Shown here: one piece after another, positions 15,165-23,532 of the stretch
Layout of the letters: every line of letters starts with the position of its first letter
Position numbering within the stretch: position 1 is the stretch's first letter
DNA from: Natronomonas halophila
GTDB taxonomy: Archaea; Halobacteriota; Halobacteria; Halobacteriales; Haloarculaceae
Length of the DNA: 64,000 bases
Direction of reading: 5' to 3'
Assembly (NCBI RefSeq): GCF_013391085.1
Contig: NZ_CP058334.1
Coordinates: forward strand, 1,674,001 to 1,738,000
The notes under the pieces: generated by a model
The model's input: only the letters and a program-made list of their open reading frames with translations
The model's database searches: none
Told to the model about the DNA's origin: nothing
Translations under genes and position numbers: made by a program

Positions 15165-17531
15165 ATGGAGTGGCTTACCGTCCTCGTGTACCTCCTCGCG
15201 CCCGCGGTGCTCACGGTGCTCGGCGCACCCATCGCCGCCCTCTTCTTTCGGGCCCTCCCCCGAAAGGGCGCCGCGTTCGCCCTCCCTACGGCGCTCGTCC
15301 CGTTTACCATCACCGTCTTCTGGGTCGGTCAACTCACCTTCGGCCTCCACACGCTCGTCATCGGTCTGGGCGTCCTCGTCGGCGGCGCGATAGCCGCGAT
15401 GCGTCTCGGTGCCGCCCCCGAGTGGCGGTCGGTCGCCGCGATGTACGGCGTCTTCTGTGCCGGCTTTCTCGTACTGGTCGCCTTCCGTGCGGCCGACCCG
15501 GGCATCACGGCGGCCGGCGGCGAGCAGTTCCTCCATTTCGGCATCGTCAACGCGCTCGAACGCGCGAACACGCTGCCGCCGGAGGACATGTGGTTCGCCG
15601 GCAAGCGCCTCAAATACTACTACGGAACCCAACTGCAGGTCGCCAGCCTCTCGATGCTCACCGGCACGCCGCTCCGCTACGGCTTCAACCTCGGCATCGC
15701 TGCCTTCTACGGCCTGTTGTTCGTCGTCGCCTACGGCGTCGCCGGCGCCATCGCCCATCGACAGGACCGCTCGTATCGACTCGGCGGCGTCTTCGGCGCC
15801 TTCTTCGTCGCCTTGGCCGGCCCGACGACGACGGCAATCCGCCTCGCGACGCCGTACCTGCCGGACGCGCTGGCCGACCCCATCAAACCGGCCGCGTTCG
15901 GCTTCGTCGCGACCCGATTCAACGGCGGCGACCTCGCACAGACGGTGACCGACCTGTCGAATCCCCTCGACTGGGGCTGGTGGTACACCCGCTATGTCGT
16001 CCCCGGGACGATTCAGGAAGTGCCGCTCTACTCCTTCGTCAAGGCCGACCTCCACGGCCACACCTTCGCCAACGGCTACGTCCTCTTCGCCGGTGCGCTC
16101 GCGCTCGCCTACTACGCGACGCCCGAGGGCGAACGCACCCGTCGCCGCGCGCTCGTTTTCGGCGGCCTCGGTGCCGTCGCCGGCCTGTTCGGCTTCATGA
16201 ACACGTGGTCGCTCCCGACGGCGGCCGGCCTCACCGTGCTCGCGGTCGGCGCGGCCGATGCACATCCGGCCACACTGCTTCCGGAGCCGCTCTCCGAGCG
16301 CCTCCAGTTCTCGCCTGCCTCGCCGGAGGACCGCCTCGCGTGGCTCGCCCGCGAACTCTGGCGGCTGGTTCTGGCCACGCTCGCCGGCGTCGTCGTCCTC
16401 GCAATCGGCGTCGTCGTCGCCTCCCCGTTCCTCGTGTTCGGGCAGGTGCCGACGAACAACGGCATCGGATTCTTCCCCCCACGAAGCCCGCTCGGGCCGT
16501 TCCTCGTCATCTATGCCGGACTGGTGGCCGCCTTCGCACTCTACGTCGCCGCGCGCGGGTGGCCGGCCATCGAGGGCGTCTCGACGCCCCGACTCGCTGC
16601 CGGTGGGCTGGCACTCGTCGCCGCGATGGCCGCGATTATCGTCGCGCTCGATTTCGCCGTGCTGGCGGTTCTCGGCCCCCTCATCCTCGGCGGCTGGCTG
16701 CTGGTCCGCTCCGGCCGGGGGGACTTCGCGCTCGTGTTGCTCGTCGCCGGTGCGGGCCTGCTGCTCTCGTTCGAACTCGTCCACGCCAAACTCCCGCTCA
16801 TCGATAACCCCCGCTGGAACACGTCGCTGAAGGTGGCCGTTCAGGGCTGGACCCTCGGTGCGGCCGGGGCCGGCGCGGGGATGGCCGTCCTCCTCGCCCG
16901 CAGTTACGAGCGCTTGAGCGAGTCCGGGGCCTTCGGTTCGAGCGGAGATGCGGCCGTTTCCCCGTCCAACGGTGTCGATACGGCACGGCTCCGGTCACTG
17001 GCGCCCGCCGTCTTCATCGTCGTGGTGCTTCTCGCCAGCGCGGTGTTTCCGACGATGATGTTCGCGACCGAAATCGGCTCGGAAATCGACGAGAACCGCT
17101 ACAACCCCTCCATAGACGGCTATCAGGCCGCAGACCGGTTCCACCACGAGGAGTACGAGGCCCTGCGGTGGCTCAAGGACCGCCCGGGTCGGCCGACCAT
17201 CGTCGAGGCGCCCGGCGGTTCCTACGACTGGACCAGTCCAGCCGCCACTTTCTCGGGGCTGCCGGGTGTCATCGGGTGGGACCACGAGGAGGAATACCGC
17301 AGTCCCGAGGCTTACGAGCGCCGCGTCGACCACGTTGACGAGGTTTATACCGGCGAGTGGGCCACGGCGGCTGAACACCTCGAACGCTACGACGTCACCT
17401 ACGTCTACGTCGGCCCGAACGAACGCGAGCGCTACGGCTCGGAGTTGCGTTCGTTCGACCGCGAGGCGTTCAGCGTCGCCTTCGAGGGCGGCGAGGTGAC
17501 GATATACGAAGTCGACCACTCGGAACTGTAG
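15165..17531 (+). CDS. Large polytopic membrane protein of the DUF2298 (YYY-motif) type
   Basis: 788 residues, about 14-16 hydrophobic helices. The segment FAGKRLKYYYGTQLQVASLS (about 145-164) is the YYY motif of a family found in haloarchaea and Chloroflexi. A large extracellular domain near the C-terminus (about 640-788: NRYNPSIDGYQAADRFHHEE, GAPGGSYDWTSPA-like region, VYVGPNERERYG) resembles GT-C glycosyltransferase luminal parts, so a role in transferring lipid-linked sugars is plausible but unproven. The ATG at 15165 directly precedes a hydrophobic helix (MEWLTVLVYLLAP). Monocistronic; convergent with the SWIM protein gene. Confidence 0.8.
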   Translation: MEWLTVLVYLLAPAVLTVLGAPIAALFFRALPRKGAAFALPTALVPFTITVFWVGQLTFGLHTLVIGLGVLVGGAIAAMRLGAAPEWRSVAAMYGVFCAGFLVLVAFRAADPGITAAGGEQFLHFGIVNALERANTLPPEDMWFAGKRLKYYYGTQLQVASLSMLTGTPLRYGFNLGIAAFYGLLFVVAYGVAGAIAHRQDRSYRLGGVFGAFFVALAGPTTTAIRLATPYLPDALADPIKPAAFGFVATRFNGGDLAQTVTDLSNPLDWGWWYTRYVVPGTIQEVPLYSFVKADLHGHTFANGYVLFAGALALAYYATPEGERTRRRALVFGGLGAVAGLFGFMNTWSLPTAAGLTVLAVGAADAHPATLLPEPLSERLQFSPASPEDRLAWLARELWRLVLATLAGVVVLAIGVVVASPFLVFGQVPTNNGIGFFPPRSPLGPFLVIYAGLVAAFALYVAARGWPAIEGVSTPRLAAGGLALVAAMAAIIVALDFAVLAVLGPLILGGWLLVRSGRGDFALVLLVAGAGLLLSFELVHAKLPLIDNPRWNTSLKVAVQGWTLGAAGAGAGMAVLLARSYERLSESGAFGSSGDAAVSPSNGVDTARLRSLAPAVFIVVVLLASAVFPTMMFATEIGSEIDENRYNPSIDGYQAADRFHHEEYEALRWLKDRPGRPTIVEAPGGSYDWTSPAATFSGLPGVIGWDHEEEYRSPEAYERRVDHVDEVYTGEWATAAEHLERYDVTYVYVGPNERERYGSELRSFDREAFSVAFEGGEVTIYEVDHSEL

Positions 17532-17564
17532 CGGGCCGCAAAACAGCTGATTTCGGCGTTCTGT

Positions 17565-18212
17565 CTACTCGATGAGCATCTGGTCGCGGACCGCCAGCCG
17601 TGAGTAGGGGAAGGCATAGCGCGGGCGTTCGTCGAGGTTCGCGTCGGCGTCGTCGGAAAAGGGGTAAACCACCTCGACGACGGGGTCGTCGCTCGGGTAG
17701 CCCTCGTTTTTCGGGTAGTCGGCGACCGTCGAGTCGGCGGCCTCGATATAGCGCTCGTGGGCCAGTTCCTCGGTTAGTCGGTAGACGACGACGGTGTCGC
17801 CGGTTTCCTTGTCGGTCGCGAGGTCGCCGCGTTCGAGCCAGCAGTCCCCACAGAGTTCGGGGCCGTTCTCGGGAACGAACGACTCGCGGCCACAACCGGC
17901 ACAATCCGCGCGCTTCTTGCCGGGCGGCGGGACCCGCCCCTCCGTCACCTCGATGGCGACGCGCCGGAGGTGTTTGCAGCGCTCGCCGCGGATTTCGTGG
18001 TCCGGGCAAGTGCAGTCGCTCCGCGAGAGATTCACCATGTAGGTCGCGCCGGACTGGCTTTCGACCGCGTATCGGCCGGCCCCGAGGGAGCGGACGGCCA
18101 TCGATTCGGTCCACGCGCGGGCCGAGCGGTCGTCGAGACGGCTGGTATCGGGCGCCAGCGGCCGCCGAGCGTCGGAGTCCGATGACGCGGATGTGTGTAC
18201 TGGATGCGTCAT
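17565..18212 (-). CDS. SWIM zinc finger protein
   Basis: 215 residues. Residues about 60-85 form a SWIM zinc finger, CxCx(n)CxH: SDCTCPDHEIRGERCKHLRR. A second zinc site follows: RADCAGCGRESF and PELCGDCWLERG (two CxxC knuckles). The C-terminal half is acidic and unfamiliar. SWIM domains bind DNA or proteins, and haloarchaeal SWIM proteins have been linked to recombination-mediator partners in general, but nothing here fixes the role. Promoter region 18213-18346 is shared with nothing else on the minus strand. Convergent with the DUF2298-type gene. Confidence 0.85.
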   Translation of the reverse strand: MTHPVHTSASSDSDARRPLAPDTSRLDDRSARAWTESMAVRSLGAGRYAVESQSGATYMVNLSRSDCTCPDHEIRGERCKHLRRVAIEVTEGRVPPPGKKRADCAGCGRESFVPENGPELCGDCWLERGDLATDKETGDTVVVYRLTEELAHERYIEAADSTVADYPKNEGYPSDDPVVEVVYPFSDDADANLDERPRYAFPYSRLAVRDQMLIE

Positions 18213-18346
18213 ATTCCAGTTGAAACGTAGGTGTTCGACGCTTATGAGTCGTTCGACGGTTCACGTCGTGAACGGCGCAAAAACGGGCTATAAAATAACC
18301 ATTTCAGGTCAGAATTAGCCACCGCCGAGTGCAGTTTAAAAAGGCT

Positions 18347-19003
18347 CTAGAGGTACTCGTCGAGCGCCTCGGCGACGACGTTCTCGGGGTCGGTGTCCTC
18401 TAACGCGGCGTGTCGTCGAAGCTCTCGGTAGGTCTCGGGCGGCAGGGACAGCGATACCTGTCCGAGGTCGATGCCCTCGGCTTCCAGCGCTTCCTCGACG
18501 CTCATACCCTCGTTGACGCGGGAGGCGATAGACCGGACTTCGCGGACGGTGAGGTCGTGGTCTAAGGTCGCCCACGCGAGCAAAAAGCGGGACTCACCCG
18601 AGACGCGGGCGACGTGTTTGGCCGCTGTCGGCGCGATTTCACCCAACGCGACGTGGCGGCGGATGGACCGCGGCAGGTCGTGGACCCGCGCCCACTTCCG
18701 GATGAAGGAGACGGTGGCCTCGCCGTCGGCGCGTTCGGCGGCGGCCTTGTACGACCCGGTGCCGCGAACGAGGGCGGCACAGGCGGCGGCGCCGCGCAGC
18801 ATATAGACGTTGTCCTCGCTGCCGACGGTGTTCGAGGCGAAGCGCCGAACGGTGTCGGCGGCCTCCGCGAGACTCTCGGGGTCGTCGGGGTCGAACTGGA
18901 CCGCGCGCTCGCCGGCGACGCGGGGGTCACCGCGAATGACGGGTTCGCCGACCGGCGATTCGCGGTCCGTCGGCGGCTCCTCGTCGCCCGGGCCTTGACT
19001 CAT
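18347..19003 (-). CDS. Hypothetical helical protein with ribbon-helix-helix-like C-terminus
   Basis: 218 residues. A disordered acidic N-terminus (MSQGPGDEEPPTDRESP) is followed by a helical core with Arg-rich stretches (FIRKWARVHDLPRSIRRHV) and a segment RVSGESRFLLAWATLDHDLT reminiscent of ParB/Noc-like helix-turn-helix surroundings. The last 45 residues, VSLSLPPETYRELRRHAALE, look like a ribbon-helix-helix DNA-binding unit. A haloarchaeal-specific regulator or chromosome-associated protein is a reasonable guess. It could be co-transcribed with the two tiny genes upstream (98 bases apart). Confidence 0.7.
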   Translation of the reverse strand: MSQGPGDEEPPTDRESPVGEPVIRGDPRVAGERAVQFDPDDPESLAEAADTVRRFASNTVGSEDNVYMLRGAAACAALVRGTGSYKAAAERADGEATVSFIRKWARVHDLPRSIRRHVALGEIAPTAAKHVARVSGESRFLLAWATLDHDLTVREVRSIASRVNEGMSVEEALEAEGIDLGQVSLSLPPETYRELRRHAALEDTDPENVVAEALDEYL

Positions 19004-19100
19004 TGAACGTCGATACGGTAACCGAGGTGAAAAACGTCTCGGCGCTGTGTGGTTTCGCGGTCAGGACGCGAGTAGAAGAGGTCGGGGGCGAGACGCCACG

Positions 19101-19229
19101 CTACTCGTCGGCGTCGCGCTCGTCCGACATATGCTCCCAGATTTCGGTACATCCGCATCCGTCCTCGACGTCGTCGAGGTGGCTCGTGTCGATCTCTTCG
19201 TCTTCCGGCTCGTTCTGTGTCTGGCTCAT
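19101..19229 (-). CDS. 42-residue acidic protein with CGC motif
   Basis: MSQTQNEPEDEEIDTSHLDD begins a 42-residue, highly acidic polypeptide with a central DGCGCTEIWEHMS. The two Cys plus His could bind a metal or form a redox pair. A good Shine-Dalgarno (GAGGAG) lies 4-9 bases before the ATG, and the ATG overlaps the stop of a 27-codon ORF upstream (19226-19229). I recall similar short haloarchaeal proteins without known function. It is too short for most gene finders. Confidence 0.65.
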   Translation of the reverse strand: MSQTQNEPEDEEIDTSHLDDVEDGCGCTEIWEHMSDERDADE

Positions 19230-19309
19230 CGTAACTCCTCCTCGTACAGCTCGGGGGCGACGTCCGCAGACGTGTGCTGGCGGATGCCCGCCCGCTGACG
19301 GTCTGTCAT
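19226..19309 (-). CDS. 27-residue microprotein or leader peptide
   Basis: ATG at 19309 opens MTDRQRAGIRQHTSADVAPE, ending ELYEEELR with TGA overlapping the ATG of the 42-residue gene. A TATA-like CTTATAC (19334-19340) is centred 28 bases upstream of this ATG, exactly the leaderless distance, so the transcript would begin at this start codon. That promoter position and the ATGA coupling are the evidence that it is translated; it may act as a leader that carries ribosomes to the next gene. Confidence 0.5.
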   Translation of the reverse strand: MTDRQRAGIRQHTSADVAPELYEEELR

Positions 19310-19333
19310 CACTCCCCCGTAGATGTCTTATCC

Positions 19334-19340
19334 GTATAAG
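19334..19340 (-). promoter_or_regulatory. TATA box for the two small genes
   Basis: CTTATAC on the minus strand, centred 28 bases before the ATG at 19309. Confidence 0.5.
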
Positions 19341-19535
19341 GCCGCCTTCCTCCGTAATCCCTACCCGTGCTCCCGCTTCCAGGAGCTTCTTTCCCCTTTC
19401 TCCGACGGCCCGACTCGACGGAATACGGCGACGTGGGGCGGTTCGGTCGGAAACGACCGTCACCGAATCTCCGGACGAGCGGCAACGGCTGTCCACGCCG
19501 ACGGCCTTACCCCGGCGGAGCGTCTGGTAGCGGGT

Positions 19536-19880
19536 ATGCCCACCTCGGTACACCAGCTGGACGACGGCGCGTGGCTCAGCGTCAACGATAGCCGGCAGGT
19601 GAACGTCAGCGACCTCTGGTGGCTCGCACGCCACGATTTCTGCGACTGCGAGATGGCCGACTTTTTAGCGGAAGGGTTTGTCACCATCAGCGTCGACCAC
19701 CCGAACATCGAGGGCCGCATCGCCGGCCAATGTATCAACTGCGGCGAAAGCGGCGTCACCGACTGGCTGACGCTCGGCCGCGTCGTCGACCCCGACGAGG
19801 GCGAGTTCTATTCCGTCGACCCATCGAGCGTCCACATCCCCGAGCGCCGGACTCGGCTGGCCGAACCCGAAGACGCCTGA
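19536..19880 (+). CDS. Hypothetical small protein with possible zinc site
   Basis: 114 residues from the ATG at 19536 (MPTSVHQLDDGAWLSVNDSR). It has HDFCDCEMADF at about residue 30 and CINCGESGVTDWL at about 67, i.e. a CxC and a CxxC that could bind one zinc. The fold appears beta-rich. The longer in-frame ORF from 19323 was rejected because the added part lacks acidic haloarchaeal composition and the ATG at 19536 begins a typical N-terminus. The function is unknown. It lies 92 bases upstream of the siroheme reductase, same strand. Confidence 0.65.
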   Translation: MPTSVHQLDDGAWLSVNDSRQVNVSDLWWLARHDFCDCEMADFLAEGFVTISVDHPNIEGRIAGQCINCGESGVTDWLTLGRVVDPDEGEFYSVDPSSVHIPERRTRLAEPEDA

Positions 19881-19944
19881 GAAAAAGCGGCCGTTTTTTC
19901 CGGAAGAGGTGAGACGCGGGGAGGCTTGACCGAATGGAGGATGG

Positions 19945-19950
19945 TATATG
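19945..19950 (+). promoter_or_regulatory. TATA-like box for the siroheme reductase gene
   Basis: TATATG 23-28 bases before the ATG at 19973. Confidence 0.45.
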
Positions 19951-19972
19951 TGCAGGACTATTGCCTGTGGAT

Positions 19973-21721
19973 ATGCCGAGCAAGGTCGAAGGCTGGAAAG
20001 ACGAGGTCTACGGTGCGGAAATCCGGGACCACCTCATGGAGTTCGCCGAAGAGGGATGGAGTTCCATCCCCGAGGACGAACACGACGCCTGGTTCGAGCG
20101 GTTCAAATGGTGGGGTCTGTACCACCAGCGGAAGGGCCAGGAATCCTACTTCATGATGCGTATCGGGACGCCGAACGGTCGCCTGACGCCCGAACAGCTT
20201 CGGGTCGTCGGCGAAATCGCCAACGAGTACGCCACCGGGCCGGTCGAAAACCCGGAGTTCGGCGGCGCCTACTGTGACTGGACGACCCGGCAGTCCATCC
20301 AACTGCACTGGATTCAACTGCAGGACATTCCGGACATCTTCGAGAAACTCGAAGAACACGATCTCTCTACTATTCAGGCCTGCGGTGACTCCTGGCGGAA
20401 CATCGTCGGCTCGCCGATGGCCGGCAAGGACGCGAAGGAACACATCAACGCGTGGCCGGTCATCAAGGAGCTCAATGACACTTTCAAGGGCAACGACGAC
20501 CACTCCAACCTCCCCCGGAAGTGGAAGGTCGCCGTCACCGGCGACACCCGCGGCTCCGGACAGGCCGAAATCAACGACCTCGGCTTCGAGCCCGCCACCA
20601 AGGAACTCGACGGCGAGGAAGTCAAGGGCTTCAACGTGAAGGTCGGCGGCGGCCTCTCCCGCAAGGAACCCCGCATGGCCCGCAGCATCGACGTCTTCGT
20701 CACCGAGGACACCATCGCCGACGTCGCCGGCGGCATCTCCGCGCTCTTCCGCGACCACGGCGACCGCGAGGACCGCTTCAACGCCCGCATCAAGTTCCTC
20801 GTCGACGAGTGGGGTACCGACAAGCTCCGCCGCGTCCTCCAGGAGGACTACGTCGACTTCGAACTCCCCACCGCGGGCGAGGACCTCCGGGAGCAGTACA
20901 CCTACAACTCCGGTCGCAACGACGAAATCGGCGACTACGTCGGCGTCCACGAACAGGTCGACGGCGACTACTTCGTCGGCCTCTCCGTCCTCGTCGGCCG
21001 AATGGGTGCCGACGACGTCATCGAACTCGCCGACCTCGCCGAGGAGTACGGCTCCGATATCGTCGGCATCACCCAGCGACAGAACCTCATCGTCTCCGAC
21101 ATCGCCGAGGAGGACCTCGACGACTTCCTCGACGAGCCGCTGCTGGAGACCTACTCGCCGGACCCCCACCCGTTCATGCGGGGCTCCATCGCCTGTACCG
21201 GCACCGAGTACTGTTCGCTCTCCATCGTCGAGACGAAAAACCGGATGGTCCGCTACGCCCGCTGGCTCAAGAACAACGTCGAACTGCCCGAGGGCGTCAA
21301 CGACTTCCACATCCACCTGTCCGGCTGTACCGCATCCTGCGCTCAGCCCCAGATCGCCGACATCTCCCTGCGTGGCATGAAGACCCGCAAGGACGGCGAA
21401 CCCGTCGAGGCCTTCGACATCGGCCTCGGTGGCGGCCTCGGGGAGAACCCCCGCTTCGCCGACTGGATCGAGATGCGCGTCGCCGCCGACGAGGTGCCCG
21501 GCTACATCGAGAACCTGCTCGAAATCTACGACGAAGAGAGCAACGAGGGCGAATCCTTCCGCGACTACATCGAGCGCCACGAGGAGGAGTACCTCAACGG
21601 CCTCGCCGAACCCGAGGAAACCTCCTACGAGGACCCCTACCTCGGCAACACGAAGATGACGTGGTACCCCTACGCCGAGGACACCGAGATGGACGCGTCG
21701 CCGGCGCCGGCTGACGACTAA
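19973..21721 (+). CDS. Ferredoxin-type nitrite/sulfite reductase (siroheme, 4Fe-4S)
   Basis: 582 residues, two ferredoxin-like half domains and two siroheme-reductase domains, the layout of assimilatory ferredoxin-nitrite and sulfite reductases, which carry out six-electron reduction of nitrite to ammonia or sulfite to sulfide. The four cluster/siroheme cysteines are present: ACTGTEYCSLSIVETKN (about residue 408) and HLSGCTASCAQPQIAD (about 450). The ATG at 19973 (MPSKVEGWKDEVYG) is preferred; an upstream in-frame ATG at 19934 adds an unrelated peptide and would overlap the TATA box. No nitrate reductase or nitrate transporter is adjacent, so nitrite versus sulfite cannot be settled. Hairpin element copy 3 starts at the base after the stop. 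Confidence 0.88.
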   Translation: MPSKVEGWKDEVYGAEIRDHLMEFAEEGWSSIPEDEHDAWFERFKWWGLYHQRKGQESYFMMRIGTPNGRLTPEQLRVVGEIANEYATGPVENPEFGGAYCDWTTRQSIQLHWIQLQDIPDIFEKLEEHDLSTIQACGDSWRNIVGSPMAGKDAKEHINAWPVIKELNDTFKGNDDHSNLPRKWKVAVTGDTRGSGQAEINDLGFEPATKELDGEEVKGFNVKVGGGLSRKEPRMARSIDVFVTEDTIADVAGGISALFRDHGDREDRFNARIKFLVDEWGTDKLRRVLQEDYVDFELPTAGEDLREQYTYNSGRNDEIGDYVGVHEQVDGDYFVGLSVLVGRMGADDVIELADLAEEYGSDIVGITQRQNLIVSDIAEEDLDDFLDEPLLETYSPDPHPFMRGSIACTGTEYCSLSIVETKNRMVRYARWLKNNVELPEGVNDFHIHLSGCTASCAQPQIADISLRGMKTRKDGEPVEAFDIGLGGGLGENPRFADWIEMRVAADEVPGYIENLLEIYDEESNEGESFRDYIERHEEEYLNGLAEPEETSYEDPYLGNTKMTWYPYAEDTEMDASPAPADD

Positions 21722-21960
21722 CGAACTTTTTGCACGGCGCGGCGAAGCCGCGCCGGCAAAAACTTCGATGAAAAAGACACTGCGGGCCTCCCTCGCCTCA
21801 CGGCTCACTTCGTTCGCCGTTCGGCATACCGAGACTCCTCCTTCGGTCGGAGTCTCGCAACCGGTCGGCCCTTGGTCCCGCGCCTCACTTCGTTCGGCGC
21901 GGTGGAACCGCTCGCGCCCTGCGGGCGCTCGCGGATGCTTTCTTTATACTCTGTTTAAAT
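21722..21960 (+). repeat. Dispersed hairpin element, copy 3 (longest)
   Basis: Begins CGAACTTTTTGCACGG immediately after the reductase stop codon. First hairpin 21722-21767 has stem GGCGCGGC/GCCGCGCC with GAA loop, then CAAAAACTTCGATGAAAAAG and GACACTGCGGGCCTCCC as in copy 2. An extra insertion carries hairpin CGAGACTCC/GGAGTCTCG; then come GGTCGGCCCTTGGTCCCGCG, hairpin CCGCGCC/GGCGCGG, hairpin GCGCCC/GGGCGC, GCGGATGCTTTCTTTAT and an AT-rich end. The remaining 21961-22078 contains no ORF; it holds the upstream region of the aminopeptidase gene. Confidence 0.85.
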
Positions 21961-22078
21961 ATCTATCAGCAGTAGTTATTCGGCCATTTCTGTGAGTTCC
22001 ACCCGAAACACCACCCCTGTCAGGGGACCCCTCCTTCGTCTGGAATAACGACGCCCTGCGTTTCGTCTCGAATGCCGG

Positions 22079-22089
22079 CTTATAAATCC
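22079..22089 (+). promoter_or_regulatory. TATA box for the M29 aminopeptidase gene
   Basis: CTTATAAATCC, with TATAAA centred 28 bases before the ATG at 22112; a strong haloarchaeal promoter match. Confidence 0.65.
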
Positions 22090-22111
22090 TCGCGCGGCGA
22101 ACGGGCGGGCA

Positions 22112-23224
22112 ATGGACGAGCGCGTACGCGAACACGCGGAGGTACTGGTCGAGTGGAGCGCGCGAACCGAGGAAGGCGACGACGTGGTATTGTCTGTCGC
22201 CGAGGACGCCCACGAACTCGGCGTTGCGGTCGCCGAGAAACTCGGCGAGGTCGGCGCGAACGTCGTCACGACCTACGGCTCTGCCGAGGTCTCGCGGGCC
22301 TACCTGCAGGGCCACGACGGGGACTTCGAGGAGAACCCCGCCCACGAACTCGCGCTCTACGAGAACGCCGACTCGGTGCTGCGAATCGGCGGCGGACGGA
22401 ACACCACCGCGATGGCCGACGTCGACAGCGACGTCCGGCAGGCCTACTCGAAGGCCCGCGAAGAGGTCCGTGAGGCCCGAATGGACACCGACTGGGTGTC
22501 GACGGTCCACCCGACCCGCGCGCTCGCACAGCAGGCCAGCATGGCCTACGAGGAGTATCAGGACTTCGTCTACGACGCCGTCCTGCGCGACTGGGAGTCG
22601 CTGGCCGAGAAGATGGCCCATATGAAGGAGATTCTCGACGAGGGCGAAGAGGTCCGTATCGTCAAGGAACGGGAGGACCAGCCGAAGACGGACCTCACGA
22701 TGTCCATCGAGGGTCGCACCGCGGTCAACTCCGCGGCGTCGGTCGCCTACGACTCCCATAACCTCCCGTCGGGTGAGGTCTTCACGGCGCCCTACGCCAC
22801 CGAGGGCGAGGTGTTCTTCGACGTGCCGATGACCATCAACGCCCGTCGCGTGCGGAACGCACACCTCACCTTCGAGGACGGCGAAGTCGTCGACTTCTCG
22901 GCGGAGACGGGCGAGGATGAACTTGAGACCATCCTGAACACCGACGAGGGCGCCCGACGGTTGGGAGAGTTGGGCATCGGGATGAACCGCGGCATCGACC
23001 GCTTTACGGACAACATCCTCTTCGACGAGAAGATGGGCGATACCGTCCACATGGCTGTCGGCCGCGCCTACGACGCCAACATGCCGGAAGGCGAGGAGGG
23101 CAACCAGTCGGCCGTCCACGTCGACATGATTACGGACATGTCCGAAGCCTCGCGCATGGAAGTCGACGGTGAGGTCGTCCAGCGGAACGGGACCTTCCGA
23201 TTCGAGGACGGTTTCGGGGGATAG
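22112..23224 (+). CDS. Aminopeptidase, peptidase family M29
   Basis: 370 residues, normal for M29 (thermophilic aminopeptidases AmpS/PepS, dinuclear metal enzymes that remove N-terminal residues). Recognised segments: NLPSGEVFTAPYATEGE (metal-binding Glu), ELGIGMNRGI, DEKMGDTVHMAVG (metal His/Asp) and NQSAVHVDMITDM. Soluble and cytoplasmic. It starts at ATG 22112 behind a strong TATA box. Its last 12 codons and stop (23186-23224) are duplicated at 23321-23359, on the far side of hairpin element copy 4, which suggests rearrangement at the gene's 3' end. Confidence 0.92.
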   Translation: MDERVREHAEVLVEWSARTEEGDDVVLSVAEDAHELGVAVAEKLGEVGANVVTTYGSAEVSRAYLQGHDGDFEENPAHELALYENADSVLRIGGGRNTTAMADVDSDVRQAYSKAREEVREARMDTDWVSTVHPTRALAQQASMAYEEYQDFVYDAVLRDWESLAEKMAHMKEILDEGEEVRIVKEREDQPKTDLTMSIEGRTAVNSAASVAYDSHNLPSGEVFTAPYATEGEVFFDVPMTINARRVRNAHLTFEDGEVVDFSAETGEDELETILNTDEGARRLGELGIGMNRGIDRFTDNILFDEKMGDTVHMAVGRAYDANMPEGEEGNQSAVHVDMITDMSEASRMEVDGEVVQRNGTFRFEDGFGG

Positions 23225-23359
23225 TACCGCACCGAGCGCAGCGAGGTGCGGCTTTTTCATCGAAGTTTTTCAAGGAGGGTGAGCGAGTGAAGCGAGCGAA
23301 CCCGACGCAGAAAAAGTTCGAATGGCACCTTCCGATTCGAGGACGGATTCGAGGGATAG
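23186..23359 (+). repeat. 39-base direct repeat of the aminopeptidase gene 3' end flanking the element
   Basis: Bases 23186-23224 (last codons plus TAG) and 23321-23359 match at 35 of 39 positions by eye; the second copy also reads GTFRFEDGFEG-stop-like. Between them are 96 bases of hairpin element copy 4. The rest of the gap, 23360-23532, contains AT-rich sequence and no recognisable gene. Confidence 0.8.
23225..23320 (-). repeat. Dispersed hairpin element, copy 4 (degenerate)
   Basis: On the minus strand it starts CGAACTTTTT (23311-23320) and carries AAAAACTTCGATGAAAAAG at about 23252-23270, like copies 1-3, but the first stem is degraded (GGGTTCGCTCGC opposite GCTCACCC) and the distal modules are replaced by a hairpin CCGCACC/GGTGCGG. 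It lies exactly between the two 39-base copies of the aminopeptidase 3' end. Confidence 0.7.
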
Positions 23360-23532
23360 TCTACTACGACTGGATATGTTCTGGTAATAGATGGTATCGA
23401 AACCCATCTGACACCATAATAAATAAACCGGGTGGCCTGTTAGTCGGTAGCAGCGCGAGGTCGGAGACAACTTTGAACGCCGCCCAAGTTATTATGGGCT
23501 TGCTGACAGCTTGACACTCGCGGAATGCAACC

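Noticed and set aside
15087-16784. 565-codon minus-strand ORF inside the DUF2298-type gene
   Set aside because: Low-complexity Glu/Arg-rich shadow; the opposite strand encodes membrane helices and the YYY motif.
19958-21808. 616-codon minus-strand ORF across the siroheme reductase gene
   Set aside because: Shadow frame; the plus strand has all four cluster cysteines.
21770-21950. Insertion sequence with transposase in the element copies
   Set aside because: The copies are under 250 bases and hold no coding frame of family-like composition.
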